A stretch of 20,600 bases of DNA from Evernia prunastri (GCA_003184365.1 NKYR01000135.1:1-20600), one strand, 5' to 3'. Shown: positions 11,315-18,136, numbered from the stretch's first letter. The notes: generated from the sequence alone by a model not told the origin. Numbers and translations are program-made.

Positions 11315-12602
11315 GAGTGTCGAAGAGGAAGAATATTGACCCGGTATTGTACTTCGCTCTATACGTTAGTTTTACTCTTAAGCTCTGACCGAGGGACACT
11401 GACTCGCTGAATTTGGACAAATCTGTTGCATTAGGCCCCGAGCTGGCATCAAGTGGTACGTGAATCCGTCCGCGACGACCAAATGCTAGCCAAGCTGCCA
11501 AGAGGCTCTTGTTTGGGCCATTCATGTTGTATACCTTTGTGGTCAAATGTCGCAGAAATCAGAAGATTAAAGGGACTTCTTTGTCGTGCTGATGTTATTC
11601 AGCTCAGTGGGGACAAAGACGCCGAATGGTAAACTGTCGCAAGAAATGGTCTCGATCATTGGATTCTTTCCAGGTATGTTCGAAGTTTCGGGATATAAGG
11701 ATCTTCTGACGCCGTAGCCTTGCAGATGACAGCCTTCGGGGGTTACGGCTGACGATCAGCCACCGTTTGCTGTGATGATTTGCTCCCCCACCCTGAAAGC
11801 GCAGATAGGGGACGAGCTTTTGCGTAGGGCGTAATACACCTTCTCAGATCAATTTCCGTGCCCGTAACCATGAGCGCGCCGGAAGACTGTGTAGAGTATG
11901 GCTATCAAAACACAAACACTTGATGGAATGAAACCCTTCAATTTTCGCGTGAATTGGCAAGAGTACGAATGATAAAGAATGCATGGAGGGGATATTAGAA
12001 GCAAGTTTGTCGCATTCCTGATTTTCAGAGCAGTCAAATCCGCTTCTCGGCATGCTTTCCGTGCAACACTCCGTATAGCAACATTAACCCGCGTTAGATA
12101 AAATCGCTCACACTTTACTTGAACAAGTCGTAGGATCCGTTACTCTGCAGCATTGTTTCAGAACACAGCAGCTAGGTTCTGCACTCGAAGGATTCTCTTG
12201 CATCTTCGCAAATGTGCAAGAGCGCATATCACTGCAGCAAACAGAGATAAAGCAAATGTGGCATAGTAATCGGGGCTATACGTGGTAATAACTCAGGTCC
12301 TGTGGGCAATTTCTACCGACTGGACAGTGACTTGAAAGGTTCAGGCTTACTACTCAGGAATCGTGCCACGCATTGTACCCGGAACCGCGGAAACGAATCG
12401 GATCCGAGGGGCCATGTACGCACGAAGATGGACAAGCTCCTGCACCTCGTACGAGTAAAATCAAGGACATACTGATTATATGATGGAAGACAATACAGGT
12501 AACAGCATCTGAGATGGTGTGCTCGAGGATAATTGATCGCAGCCATCCAGACGACCGTCAACTAGCGATGTGACCAAAAGCCTTGCAGTAATTACTCTTT
12601 CG
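11315..12602. other. Intergenic DNA upstream of the DUF6536 gene
   Basis: This 1.3-kb stretch has no recognisable gene. A minus-strand frame at 11283-11546 overlaps the DUF6536 start in another frame and is probably 5' leader. The last five bases (TTTCG, 12598-12602) are the left target-site duplication of the adjacent retroelement, so this is where normal genic DNA gives way to repeats. Confidence 0.55.
12598..12602. repeat. Target-site duplication of element A1, left copy (right copy 13677-13681)
   Basis: TTTCG directly precedes the left LTR, and the same TTTCG directly follows the right LTR at 13677-13681. Five-base duplications are typical of Ty3/gypsy integration. The pair shows that 12603-13676 is a single insertion whose outer ends are intact. 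Confidence 0.85.
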
Positions 12603-12827
12603 TGTCAGAACCGTGCCCAGAGTCAAGTCTAATGGGGGTAAATTGAATAAGACAACTAGATAAAGAGCGAATATGTACACAGGAGAAGAGCGCTTAAATA
12701 CTAGGAAGAATCCCCGCTAGCCTATGTGATAATGAGAATGTGTCAATCACCAATAAATACTCTATGTGCCTGACACATAGCCATAAACACTCCCTTTGTA
12801 CCTGACAGCTAGGGTACGTCCGTAACA
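12603..12827 (-). repeat. 3' LTR of element A1
   Basis: A 225-bp LTR, 5'-TGTTACGG...TTCTGACA-3' in element orientation. It contains a TATA-like TATTTAAG (12693-12700 on the minus strand) and, about 40 nt further, ATCTAGTTGT (12652-12661), the proposed 5' end of the transcript. It is identical to 13452-13676. Confidence 0.9.
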
Positions 12828-12843
12828 CTACCCCCCCCCCTCA
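12828..12843 (-). promoter_or_regulatory. Polypurine tract of element A1
   Basis: On the minus strand a run of ten Gs and then TAG directly precede the 3' LTR, the expected position of the plus-strand primer. The TAG also serves as the stop codon of the pol frame, so coding sequence runs through the polypurine tract to the edge of the LTR. Confidence 0.8.
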
Positions 12844-13150
12844 GGCAAGCGATGCCCCAGCGCTGTAGATTGGCCTGCGAGTCGTCTGCGTGCAGAAAGA
12901 ATGAGGATAGTGGCGAGGTCTCGGAGATTTCGGAGACGGCGTGGCCTTTTTGACTTGGCAATAGCGTTGTGAGGCCCAGGGTTCTCCGGATATTTGCTGT
13001 GATAGTCATTGACTACGTCCTGGGCCCCCTCAAACTCATTATTGTCAGTATTCCACCAAGTCAGGGTGTCATCATCATCTTTCCACTTGACTTGGTACTG
13101 CAATTGGTTGTAATGACGTCGAGAGTCTAGGATATCCTCCACAACCCATT
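12828..13150 (-). pseudogene. C-terminal fragment of chromovirus pol: integrase tail with chromodomain
   Basis: On the minus strand, after the N, the frame begins WVVEDILDSRR and continues with LQYQVKWK, TWWNTDNN and VVNDYHSKYP. These are chromodomain marks: the aromatic residues of the methyl-lysine cage and the C-terminal helix. Chromodomains at the integrase C-terminus direct chromovirus integration, usually towards heterochromatin marked by histone methylation. About 40 basic, less ordered residues follow to the TAG that abuts the LTR. No catalytic integrase residues are present because everything upstream is missing. The chromodomain frame itself has no stop, which fits a young copy. Confidence 0.82.
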
Positions 13151-13151
13151 N

Positions 13152-13451
13152 GAGTTGGATGCGGAGCGGAGAAAGAAGTCTTTGTTCTTTAATGAAGTTT
13201 GTTCTTTTTGTTAGGGGGGTTGTTTGCACGAATGCTGGGGTGCTTGCACGTATGCAGCAGTACCTCCTCGTAAGGGGTTTTCCTTGTGGTCAACAAGTCC
13301 TAGCCACGAATGGTTCGTTTTGCCCGTAGGTAGGCCACACCCGGATGCCCAATGATCTGACGTCGAAACGTCTTCACAACGGTCCCGATGACAATTTTCT
13401 TTTACTGTTCGCTTGTCAGTACGAACGGAAGGGTGGATGATCTAGTTGTAG
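13152..13451 (-). other. Untranslated leader of element A1
   Basis: In element orientation this follows the 5' LTR and is closely similar to the leader of element A2 (15240-15516) over most of its length, including the CTCCTCGTAAGGGG segment on the plus strand. The homology weakens near 13220, just where A2 starts its gag frame, and the N follows soon after. The A1 gag start is therefore not visible. Confidence 0.7.
13440..13449 (-). promoter_or_regulatory. Putative self-priming primer-binding site of element A1
   Basis: ACAACTAGAT on the minus strand lies 2 nt inside the 5' LTR. It is exactly complementary to ATCTAGTTGT within the LTR (13501-13510), about 40 nt after the TATA-like box, where transcription should begin. 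No tRNA-type TGG site is present at the usual place. This matches the layout of Tf1-like self-primed elements, where the mRNA 5' end folds back and is cleaved to prime cDNA synthesis. Confidence 0.6.
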
Positions 13452-13676
13452 TGTCAGAACCGTGCCCAGAGTCAAGTCTAATGGGGGTAAATTGAATAAG
13501 ACAACTAGATAAAGAGCGAATATGTACACAGGAGAAGAGCGCTTAAATACTAGGAAGAATCCCCGCTAGCCTATGTGATAATGAGAATGTGTCAATCACC
13601 AATAAATACTCTATGTGCCTGACACATAGCCATAAACACTCCCTTTGTACCTGACAGCTAGGGTACGTCCGTAACA
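13452..13676 (-). repeat. 5' LTR of element A1
   Basis: The 225-bp LTR is identical to 12603-12827 and is followed on the plus strand by the TTTCG target duplication. It carries the same TATA-like box and proposed start segment (13501-13510). Confidence 0.9.
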
Positions 13677-13681
13677 TTTCG

Positions 13682-14068
13682 AGTCAAGAAATGAGATTAT
13701 ACAGATTCGAGATACGTGTAGCTATGAAAGCTTTCAACATCGCGTCTATCTCGTAGTCAGACTCTATCTCATCGTTATTAATCAATATATTTATAGACTT
13801 CGATACAAATAGATAATTCTCCTTCACATTCAGCTTTATATTCTCGATTAAAATCAGTCATAATTCTTCTTCTTTCTCAATCTTCGACTTTATAGTGTGC
13901 TTGTAATGAAGAATTCAGGTATTAATATAGATAAATTAAAGCTTATTTATTCGTTCAGGGAAAGTGCGATTACGAAACTTATTATAAAGAAGATTTTAAA
14001 TAGAAAAGATTCGTTCTGAGATTACTAAATTAGCTGAAGTTTTAAATAGTCTCAAGATTAGAGTAGCG
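13682..14068. other. AT-rich, non-coding relic DNA
   Basis: About 390 bp of AT-rich sequence with stops in all frames lie between element A1 and element B1. TpA is frequent and CpA comparatively rare, as after RIP of an old repeat. No family can be assigned. Confidence 0.55.
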
Positions 14069-14221
14069 TGTTAGGAGTGTACCTAGGTGGTTGACCAAGA
14101 TTCTATTGATGAGGAAGGAACTTGCTATCTCTAGGAACTATGGTACATATAGTGGGAGAATGTGCCAAGACCCTAGCCCATAGGGCTACTTGCCAAGTGC
14201 CTGCTTGACACACTCGTAACA
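14069..14221 (-). repeat. 3' LTR of element B1
   Basis: A 153-bp terminal repeat, TGTTACGAG...TCCTAACA in element orientation. The same length and nearly the same sequence recur at 15859-16011, 16879-17031 and 17810-17962. Confidence 0.85.
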
Positions 14222-14774
14222 TTACCTCCCCCTCCGAAGAAGCCATGTCCCCATGGCTGGCTAGCCAGAGACACACGCGTGTTGCTGGCCCTGTGTCTCC
14301 CATTCCTGATAGTCCTCGCAGGCTGTCACCTGAGAACCGAAGATTCAAACTCATGCCTTGCCACTTCAACACCTGCTGGCAGCCCAGCCTGAGACACACA
14401 CTGTAGATTGACCCTGTGCCTCCCATGCTCTTGCCATCAACTCGCTCCCTGGTAGAATCGGAATGCCTGCTGTAGTAGGCCACTATGTGTTGTTGCCGTT
14501 GTAGCAGGCTCACTATTTGACGTGCTGTTGCCCTTGAAGCAGGCTCACTTGGTGATGACGTGCTCCGTCAAGAGGTCGATCGCTGACTGCCCTTGAAGCA
14601 GGCTCACTGTTTGCCATTGTAGCAGGCTCACTGTTTGCCGAGCATGCTCAATGAAGAGGTCGTACGTTGACTGCCCTTGAAGCAGGCTCACTTGGTGACT
14701 AGCTTGTTTGATCTCGCCTAGTTCTACGAGCCTGTGTGACAGCTTCTTTTTCTGCTCGCCTGCCAACGAGCTGT
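14069..14774 (-). mobile_element. Element B1, TRIM-like LTR element, truncated at an N
   Basis: The 3' LTR is 14069-14221 (153 bp, TG...CA), followed on the plus strand by TTACCTCCCCCTCC, the complement of a polypurine tract. The interior runs to 14774, where an N (14775) abruptly switches to the gag region of element A2. The 5' half is missing. The interior closely matches B2 but has fewer copies of its approximately 60-bp repeat. The minus-strand frame 14513-14103 (136 codons) runs into the LTR and has no recognisable domain. The left flank TAGCG has no partner, so no target duplication can be shown. Confidence 0.8.
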
Positions 14775-14775
14775 N

Positions 14776-15239
14776 TTCTTTGACTCTGTAGGATAATGGT
14801 CGGCATTGACATCGAGCTTCTCCATTATCTTGATATGCCACTCGTCTCACTTAGGGTCAACGCCGTCAGTAAACATAGGAGGATCAGGGNCTTGAATTTC
14901 TGTGTTAACCTTCTCATAGTGCCCGATAGCCAGGGCATAGCGATCAAGTTGCTCTGTATTGTGAATGCCAGCATCGCGTTGCTCACGGAGAGTTTGAATC
15001 ATTTCTAGGACTGAGAGTACGTTGCTCTCTACGGACTGAGTTAGGTCCTCAGGGGAGTTGATATTCCATGGATCCAGGGTTGTATCGAAGTTCTCTCCGT
15101 CCTTTGGGATCACTGAAAGTCTTCGATTTTTCGTTTGTTTTAAGAGGCTGCTGGCTCCTTGTTGAATTTCCTTGAGAGACTCTTGCAGTTCTGTCATATC
15201 AAGTGGAGTAGCCTCGTTTACCGCGCTCAAATTTGCCAT
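14776..15239 (-). pseudogene. gag fragment of element A2 with an early stop
   Basis: The frame starts MANLSAVNEATPLDMTELQE and is about 155 codons long before the break. It reads like the N-terminal part of Ty3/gypsy Gag, the structural protein that assembles the virus-like particle: acidic, helical, with a later DEWHIKIMEKLDVNADHYP block typical of capsid. An N at 14890 is a single unresolved base that keeps the frame. A TGA at 14847-14849 interrupts just before DEW, at a place where this family normally has Trp (TGG), so a G-to-A change probably caused it. No nucleocapsid zinc knuckle remains. Confidence 0.72.
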
Positions 15240-15504
15240 GTTGAGAGGAAGTTAGCTCTGAAAGTTTGTTTGTTGGGGGGGATTGGTTTGCACGAATGCT
15301 GGGGTGCTTGCACGTATGCAGCGAGACCTCCTCGTAAGGGGTTTTCCTTGTGGTCAACAAGTCCTAGCCACGAATGGTTCGTTTTGCCTGTAGGTAGGCC
15401 ACACCCGAGTGTCCAATGATCTGCTATCGAAACAGCTTCACAACGGTCCCGTTTGACAATTTTATTTTACTGTTCGCTTGCCAGTACGAACGGAAGGGTG
15501 GATG

Positions 15505-15514
15505 ATCTAGTTGT
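15505..15514 (-). promoter_or_regulatory. Putative self-priming primer-binding site of element A2
   Basis: ACAACTAGAT on the minus strand, 2 nt inside the LTR, is exactly complementary to 15566-15575 within the LTR. The pair is kept although LTR A2 has diverged elsewhere from A1. Confidence 0.58.
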
Positions 15515-15516
15515 AG

Positions 15517-15739
15517 TGTCAGAACCGTGCCCAGAGTCAAGTCTAATGGGGGTAAATTGAATAAGACAACTAGATAAGGAGGAAATATGTACAGAAGAAG
15601 AGCGCTTAAATACTAGGAAGAATCCCCGCTAGCCTATGTGTCAATGGGAATGTGTCAATAACCAATAAACACTCTATGTGCTAGACACATAGCCATAAAC
15701 ACTCCCTATGTGCCTGACACCTAGGGTACGTCCGTAACA
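15517..15739 (-). repeat. 5' LTR of element A2
   Basis: A 223-bp LTR with TG...CA ends. It differs from the A1 LTR in several places (for example AAGGAGGAAATATG against AAAGAGCGAATATG). The TATA-like box is retained. Confidence 0.85.
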
Positions 15740-15858
15740 TTTTTAACGACTTTACTAAAGATTTTCAACACTTCGCTTAAAAAGATTTTAACGCTTTTAA
15801 TAAGAATATTATTACTAATTTACGAGATTATCTATAAGCGAACGAAGTCTATATTAGA
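15740..15858. other. Short AT-rich, RIP-like segment
   Basis: About 120 bp of strongly AT-rich sequence with stops in every frame, between the LTR of A2 and the LTR of B2. It resembles the other AT-rich tracts in composition. No family is assignable. Confidence 0.5.
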
Positions 15859-16011
15859 TGTTAGGAGTGTACCTAGGTGGTTGACCAAGATTCTATTGAT
15901 GAGGAAGGAACTTGCTATCTCTAGGAACTATGGTACATATAGTGGGAGAGTGTGCCAAGACCCTAGCCCATAGGGCTACTTGCCAAGTGCCTGCTTGACA
16001 CACTCGTAACA
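15859..16011 (-). repeat. 3' LTR of element B2
   Basis: A 153-bp LTR followed on the plus strand by the complement of the polypurine tract (16012-16025). Confidence 0.85.
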
Positions 16012-16030
16012 TTACCTCCCCCTCCGAAGA
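16012..16030 (-). promoter_or_regulatory. Polypurine tract of element B2 (also in B1 at 14222-14240)
   Basis: On the minus strand GGAGGGGGAGGTAA abuts the 3' LTR start TGTTACG. This is the expected position and composition of a plus-strand primer, and the same arrangement as in family A. Confidence 0.72.
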
Positions 16031-16319
16031 AGCCATGTCCCCATGGCTGGCTAGCCAGAGACACACGCGTATTGCTGGCCCTGTGTCTCCCATTCCTGAT
16101 AGTCCTCGCAGGCTGTCACCTGAGAACCGAAGATTCAAACTCATGCCTTGCCACTTCAACACCTGCTGGCAGCCCAGCCTGAGACACACACTGTAGATTG
16201 ACCCTGTGCCTCCCATGCTCTTGCCATCAACTCGCTCCCTGGTAGAATCGGAATGCCTGCTGTAGTAGGCCACTATGTGTTGTTGCCGTTGTAGCAGGCT
16301 CACTGTTTGACGTGCTGTT

Positions 16320-16608
16320 GCCCTTGAAGCAGGCTCACTTGGTGATGACGTGCTCCGTCAAGAGGTCGATCGCTGACTGCCCTTGAAGCAGGCTCACTGT
16401 TTGCCGAGCATGCTCAATGAAGAGGTCGTACGTTGACTGCCCTTGAAGCAGGCTCACTTGGTGATGACGTGCTCCGTCAAGAGGTCGATCGCTGACTGCC
16501 CTTGAAGCAGGCTCACTGTTTGCCATTGTAGCAGGCTCACTGTTTGCCGAGCATGCTCAATGAAGAGGTCGTACGTTGACTGCCCTTGAAGCAGGCTCAC
16601 TTGGTGAC
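16320..16608 (-). repeat. Minisatellite of about 59-84-bp units inside element B2
   Basis: Each unit begins TGCCCTTGAAGCAGGCTCACT on the plus strand and ends with CGCTGAC or CGTTGAC. Two unit types alternate, one with GTGATGACGTGCTCCGTCAAG and one with GCCGAGCATGCTCAATGAAG. B2 has four full units; B1 and B4 have two. In one frame the minus strand reads repeated VSLLQGQS and DLFIEHA blocks, but one unit type is 59 bp, not a multiple of three, so the frame shifts between units. Confidence 0.8.
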
Positions 16609-16865
16609 TAGCTTGTTTGATCTCGCCTAGTTCTACGAGCCTGTGTGACAGCTTCTTTTTCTGCTCGCCTGCCAACGAGCTGTTTAACAGCTTCTTTAAT
16701 CTCGTCTGCCACGAGCCTGTTTGACAGCTTCTTTTGAATCCGCTCGCCTGCCAACGAGCTAACAGCGAGTGTTCCTGCCTTTCGGGGTCGTCGGCCTCAT
16801 CGTAAGCCACGCGTTCTTTTCACTGGAGGGCTAAGGCCAGGGGCCCAATTTCCTATGGGTGAGGG

Positions 16866-16876
16866 ATCAATAGAAT
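16866..16876 (-). promoter_or_regulatory. Putative self-priming primer-binding site of element B2
   Basis: ATTCTATTGAT on the minus strand lies 2 nt inside the 5' LTR. It is complementary over 11 nt to ATCAATAGAAT within the LTR (16910-16920), about 40 nt after a TATATG box. B4 has the same pair at 17797-17807 and 17841-17851. Confidence 0.6.
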
Positions 16877-16878
16877 AA

Positions 16879-17031
16879 TGTTAGGAGTGTACCTAGGTGG
16901 TTGACCAAGATTCTATTGATGAGGAAGGAACTTGCTATCTCTAGGAACTATGGTACATATAGTGGGAGAGTGTGCCAAGACCCTAGCCCATAGGGCTACT
17001 TGCCAAGTGCCTGCTTGACACACTCGTAACA
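16879..17031 (-). repeat. 5' LTR of element B2
   Basis: A 153-bp LTR with TG...CA ends, nearly identical to the other family-B LTRs. It is preceded on the plus strand by the leader and self-priming site. Confidence 0.85.
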
Positions 17032-17034
17032 TTA

Positions 17035-17192
17035 ATATGTACTATAGTTCCTAGAGATAGCAAGTTCCTTCCTCATCAATAGAATCTTGGTCAACCACCT
17101 AGGTACACTCCTAACATTATTCTATTGATCCCTCACCCATAGGAAATTGGGCCCCTGGCCTTAGCCCTCCAGTGAAAAGAACGCGTGGCTTA
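17035..17192 (+). mobile_element. Element B3, inverted fragment: partial LTR plus leader
   Basis: In plus orientation it starts inside a family-B LTR, reaches the LTR end ...CTAACA at about 17117, continues through the primer-binding site (ATTCTATTGAT) and leader, and breaks at the N (17193). It forms the right arm of the 158-bp inverted repeat with B2. Confidence 0.8.
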
Positions 17193-17193
17193 N

Positions 17194-17296
17194 GTCTTGA
17201 TCAAGCATCCTCCGATGAAGAATCAAAAAACTAGCCACTCTTGCTAGAAACACAGCAAGAGTTGACGAAGTGTGCCTTATGGATAACCCAGAGAAT
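17194..17296. other. Unassigned 103-bp segment between two Ns
   Basis: The segment is bounded by Ns at 17193 and 17297 and matches nothing else in the window. On the plus strand one frame reads LDQASSDEESKN, a stop, then PLLLETQQELTKCALWITQ. This could be a scrap of a retroelement protein, but it is too short to assign. Confidence 0.4.
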
Positions 17297-17297
17297 N

Positions 17298-17962
17298 TTG
17301 TAGCAGGCTCACTATTTGACGTGCTGTTGCCCTTGAAGCAGGCTCACTTGGTGATGACGTGCTCCGTCAAGAGGTCGATCGCTGACTGCCCTTGAAGCAG
17401 GCTCACTGTTTGCCATTGTAGCAGGCTCACTGTTTGCCGAGCATGCTCAATGAAGAGGTCGTACGTTGACTGCCCTTGAAGCAGGCTCACTTGGTGACTA
17501 GCTTGTTTGATCTCGCCTAGTTCTACGAGCCTGTGTGACAGCTTCTTTTTCTGCTCGCCTGCCAACGAGCTGTTTAACAGCTTCTTTAATCTCGTCTGCC
17601 ACGAGCCTGTTTGACAGCTTCTTTTGAATCCGCTCGCCTGCCAACGAGCTAACAGCGAGTGTTCCTGCCTTTCGGGATCGTCGGCCTCACTGGTGATGAG
17701 TGTGTCTGCCTTTCGGGGTCGTCGGCCTCATCGTAAGCCACGCGTTCTTTTCACTGGAGGGCTAAGGCCAGGGGCCCAATATCCTATGGGTGAGGGATCA
17801 ATAGAATAATGTTAGGAGTGTACCTAGGTGGTTGACCAAGATTCTATTGATGAGGAAGGAACTTGCTATCTCTAGGAACTATGGTACATATAGTGGGAGA
17901 ATGTGCCAAGACCCTAGCCCATAGGGCTACTTGCCAAGTGCCTGCTTGACACACTCGTAACA
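17298..17962 (-). mobile_element. Element B4, 5' part of a family-B element
   Basis: The 5' LTR is 17810-17962, with the interior 17298-17809 cut at the N. Its first 276 bp (17298-17573) match B1 14499-14774 at a constant offset of 2799, with no differences seen, and share the variant CACTATTTGA that B2 lacks. A 30-bp leader segment (TGCCTTTCGGGRTCGTCGG, where R is G or A) occurs twice near 17667-17728, once in B2. Its right LTR end directly abuts a truncated family-A LTR. Confidence 0.8.
17810..17962 (-). repeat. 5' LTR of element B4
   Basis: A 153-bp LTR. On the plus strand its terminal CA is followed at once by family-A LTR sequence (17963). Confidence 0.85.
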
Positions 17963-18136
17963 ATGTGTCTAGCACATAGAGTGTTTATTGGTTATTGACA
18001 CATTCCCATTGACACATAGGCTAGCGGGGATTCTTCCTAGTATTTAAGCGCTCTTCTTCTGTACATATTTCCTCCTTATCTAGTTGTCTTATTCAATTTA
18101 CCCCCATTAGACTTGACTCTGGGCACGGTTCTGACA
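17963..18136 (+). mobile_element. Element A3, truncated solo LTR of family A, opposite orientation
   Basis: This is the reverse complement of the A2-type LTR, lacking about the first 50 bases, and ending ...CGGTTCTGACA at 18136. It retains the TATTTAAG box and ATCTAGTTGT, but the following DNA (GCAATGGAG...) has no primer-binding site, so it is a solo or cut LTR. Truncation at the exact B4 LTR edge suggests that B4 inserted into it. Confidence 0.82.

Larger units (their letters stand above)
12603..13676 (-). mobile_element. LTR retroelement A1, Ty3/gypsy chromovirus, interior mostly missing
   Basis: The element reads on the minus strand: 5' LTR 13452-13676, leader with putative self-priming site, an N at 13151, integrase C-terminus with chromodomain, polypurine tract, 3' LTR 12603-12827. 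The two 225-bp LTRs are identical base for base, and TTTCG is duplicated on both sides. Only 624 bp lie between the LTRs; gag, protease, reverse transcriptase, RNase H and most of integrase are absent. The N falls exactly where they should be, so either the copy is a large deletion derivative or the interior was lost in assembly. LTR ends are TG...CA. Identical LTRs argue for a recent insertion that escaped RIP. Confidence 0.9.
14776..15739 (-). mobile_element. Element A2, 5' part of a family-A chromovirus
   Basis: In element orientation: 5' LTR 15517-15739, leader 15240-15516, gag start 15239 down to 14776, then broken at the N (14775) where a family-B element begins. Its LTR is 223 bp and differs from A1's by scattered substitutions and short indels, so it is another subfamily. 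The leader is closely related to A1's. Right-flank sequence is TTTTT; the other end is lost. Confidence 0.82.
15859..17031 (-). mobile_element. Element B2, complete TRIM-like LTR element (1173 bp)
   Basis: Minus orientation: 5' LTR 16879-17031, putative self-priming site, 867-bp interior (16012-16878), polypurine tract, 3' LTR 15859-16011. Both LTRs are 153 bp with TG...CA ends. The interior encodes no protease, reverse transcriptase, RNase H or integrase and consists largely of tandem repeats. It is therefore best read as a terminal-repeat retrotransposon in miniature, moved by enzymes supplied by another element. The longest minus-strand frame (from GTG at 16810 to a stop near 16454) has no ATG and is preceded by a TGA, so a protein is doubtful. 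Flanks are TTAGA and TTAAT: no clean target duplication, which fits later rearrangement or misassembly. Confidence 0.8.
16803..17192. repeat. Long inverted repeat: 158-bp arms, 74-bp spacer
   Basis: The arms are 16803-16960 and 17035-17192. They are reverse complements with one mismatch seen by eye (G at 16952 against an A-bearing copy). Each arm spans part of a family-B LTR plus the adjacent leader. The right arm stops exactly at the N at 17193. Confidence 0.82.

Noticed and set aside
16335..16810. A VSLLQGQ-repeat protein encoded by family B
   Set aside because: The frame starts at GTG with a TGA just upstream, repeat units of 59 bp shift the frame, and every copy is interrupted. It is better explained as a minisatellite.
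14069..17962. CRISPR-like array from the repeated 20-bp GCCCTTGAAGCAGGCTCACT motif
   Set aside because: The units are near-identical throughout, with no unique spacers; the genome is fungal and the repeats lie within an LTR element.
14069..17962. B1 and B4 as the two ends of a single split element
   Set aside because: The 276-bp overlap is suggestive, but the outer flanks TAGCG and ATGTG do not match as a target duplication, so I kept them separate.
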